16,741 nt of DNA, taken from contig CAYVQU010000116.1 in NCBI GenBank assembly GCA_964453155.1, positions 1 to 16,741 of the forward strand, in the 5' to 3' direction. The notes under the pieces were generated by a model. It worked only from the letters and a program-made list of their open reading frames with translations. It had not been told where the DNA came from and did not search any database. The stretch's first letter is position 1. Every line of letters starts with the position of its first letter. Position numbers and translations under genes: made by a program. Below are positions 16,710 through 16,741 of this stretch, piece after piece. This stretch comes from CAYVQU01 sp964453155 (lineage in GTDB: Bacteria; Chloroflexota; Anaerolineae; Anaerolineales; UBA11858).

Positions 16710-16737
16710 ATTATACTGGTAAAATCTTGCAATCCAA
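16710..16737 (-). promoter_or_regulatory. Candidate sigma-70-type promoter for the giant kinase gene
   Basis: On the minus strand a perfect TATAAT (16715-16710) follows TTGGAT (16737-16732) with a 16-base spacer. The -35 element matches the consensus at three of six positions only. Transcription would begin near 16703, giving a leader of about 38 bases before the ATG at 16664. The leader has no strong ribosome site. This is the best promoter candidate I found and could drive the kinase and regulator, perhaps the whole block. Confidence 0.5.
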
Positions 16738-16741
16738 CGAA

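Overview
The window reads as one strand-consistent block of signal-transduction genes, all on the minus strand, so gene order in the direction of transcription runs from the high coordinates to the low. I infer a member of the Chloroflexota, probably Anaerolineae-like. The basis is the protein style: long kinases with stacked PAS and GAF domains, HAMP-GAF proteins with a VADRTRAL-type signalling helix, and C-terminal tails that I associate with that group. No marker gene is present, so the placement is tentative. The window is almost wholly coding, with two gaps of 207 nt each.

Layout in transcription order. (1) A candidate promoter at 16710-16737 precedes a 1865-residue soluble histidine kinase (six PAS, five GAF, HisKA, HATPase; 11067-16664). 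(2) Three bases later comes an OmpR/PhoB-type response regulator (10248-11063), its probable partner. (3) A 207-nt gap holds a striking inverted array of 9-nt repeats (10121-10238). (4) Then a 954-residue kinase with two N-terminal receiver domains (7176-10040). (5) Seventeen bases on is an 1134-residue membrane receptor with a Cache sensor, HAMP and GAF but no kinase (3754-7158). Its Cache domain carries an inserted PstS-like phosphate-binding-protein domain that appears circularly permuted. (6) A lipoprotein of the ABC_sub_bind family follows (2728-3729), with no transporter genes in the window. (7) After a terminator-like inverted repeat comes a second kinase-less Cache-HAMP-GAF receptor (235-2520). 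(8) The start of a further membrane protein runs off the left edge (1-198).

A plausible reading, which is inference, is a split sensory system. Two paralogous membrane receptors, one with a built-in solute-binding domain and one perhaps served by the neighbouring lipoprotein, would detect extracellular solutes. They would pass the signal through their GAF modules to soluble kinases encoded alongside, and then to the OmpR-type regulator. The strongest novelties are the permuted PstS-like domain inside a Cache domain and the dyad-symmetric 9-nt repeat array.
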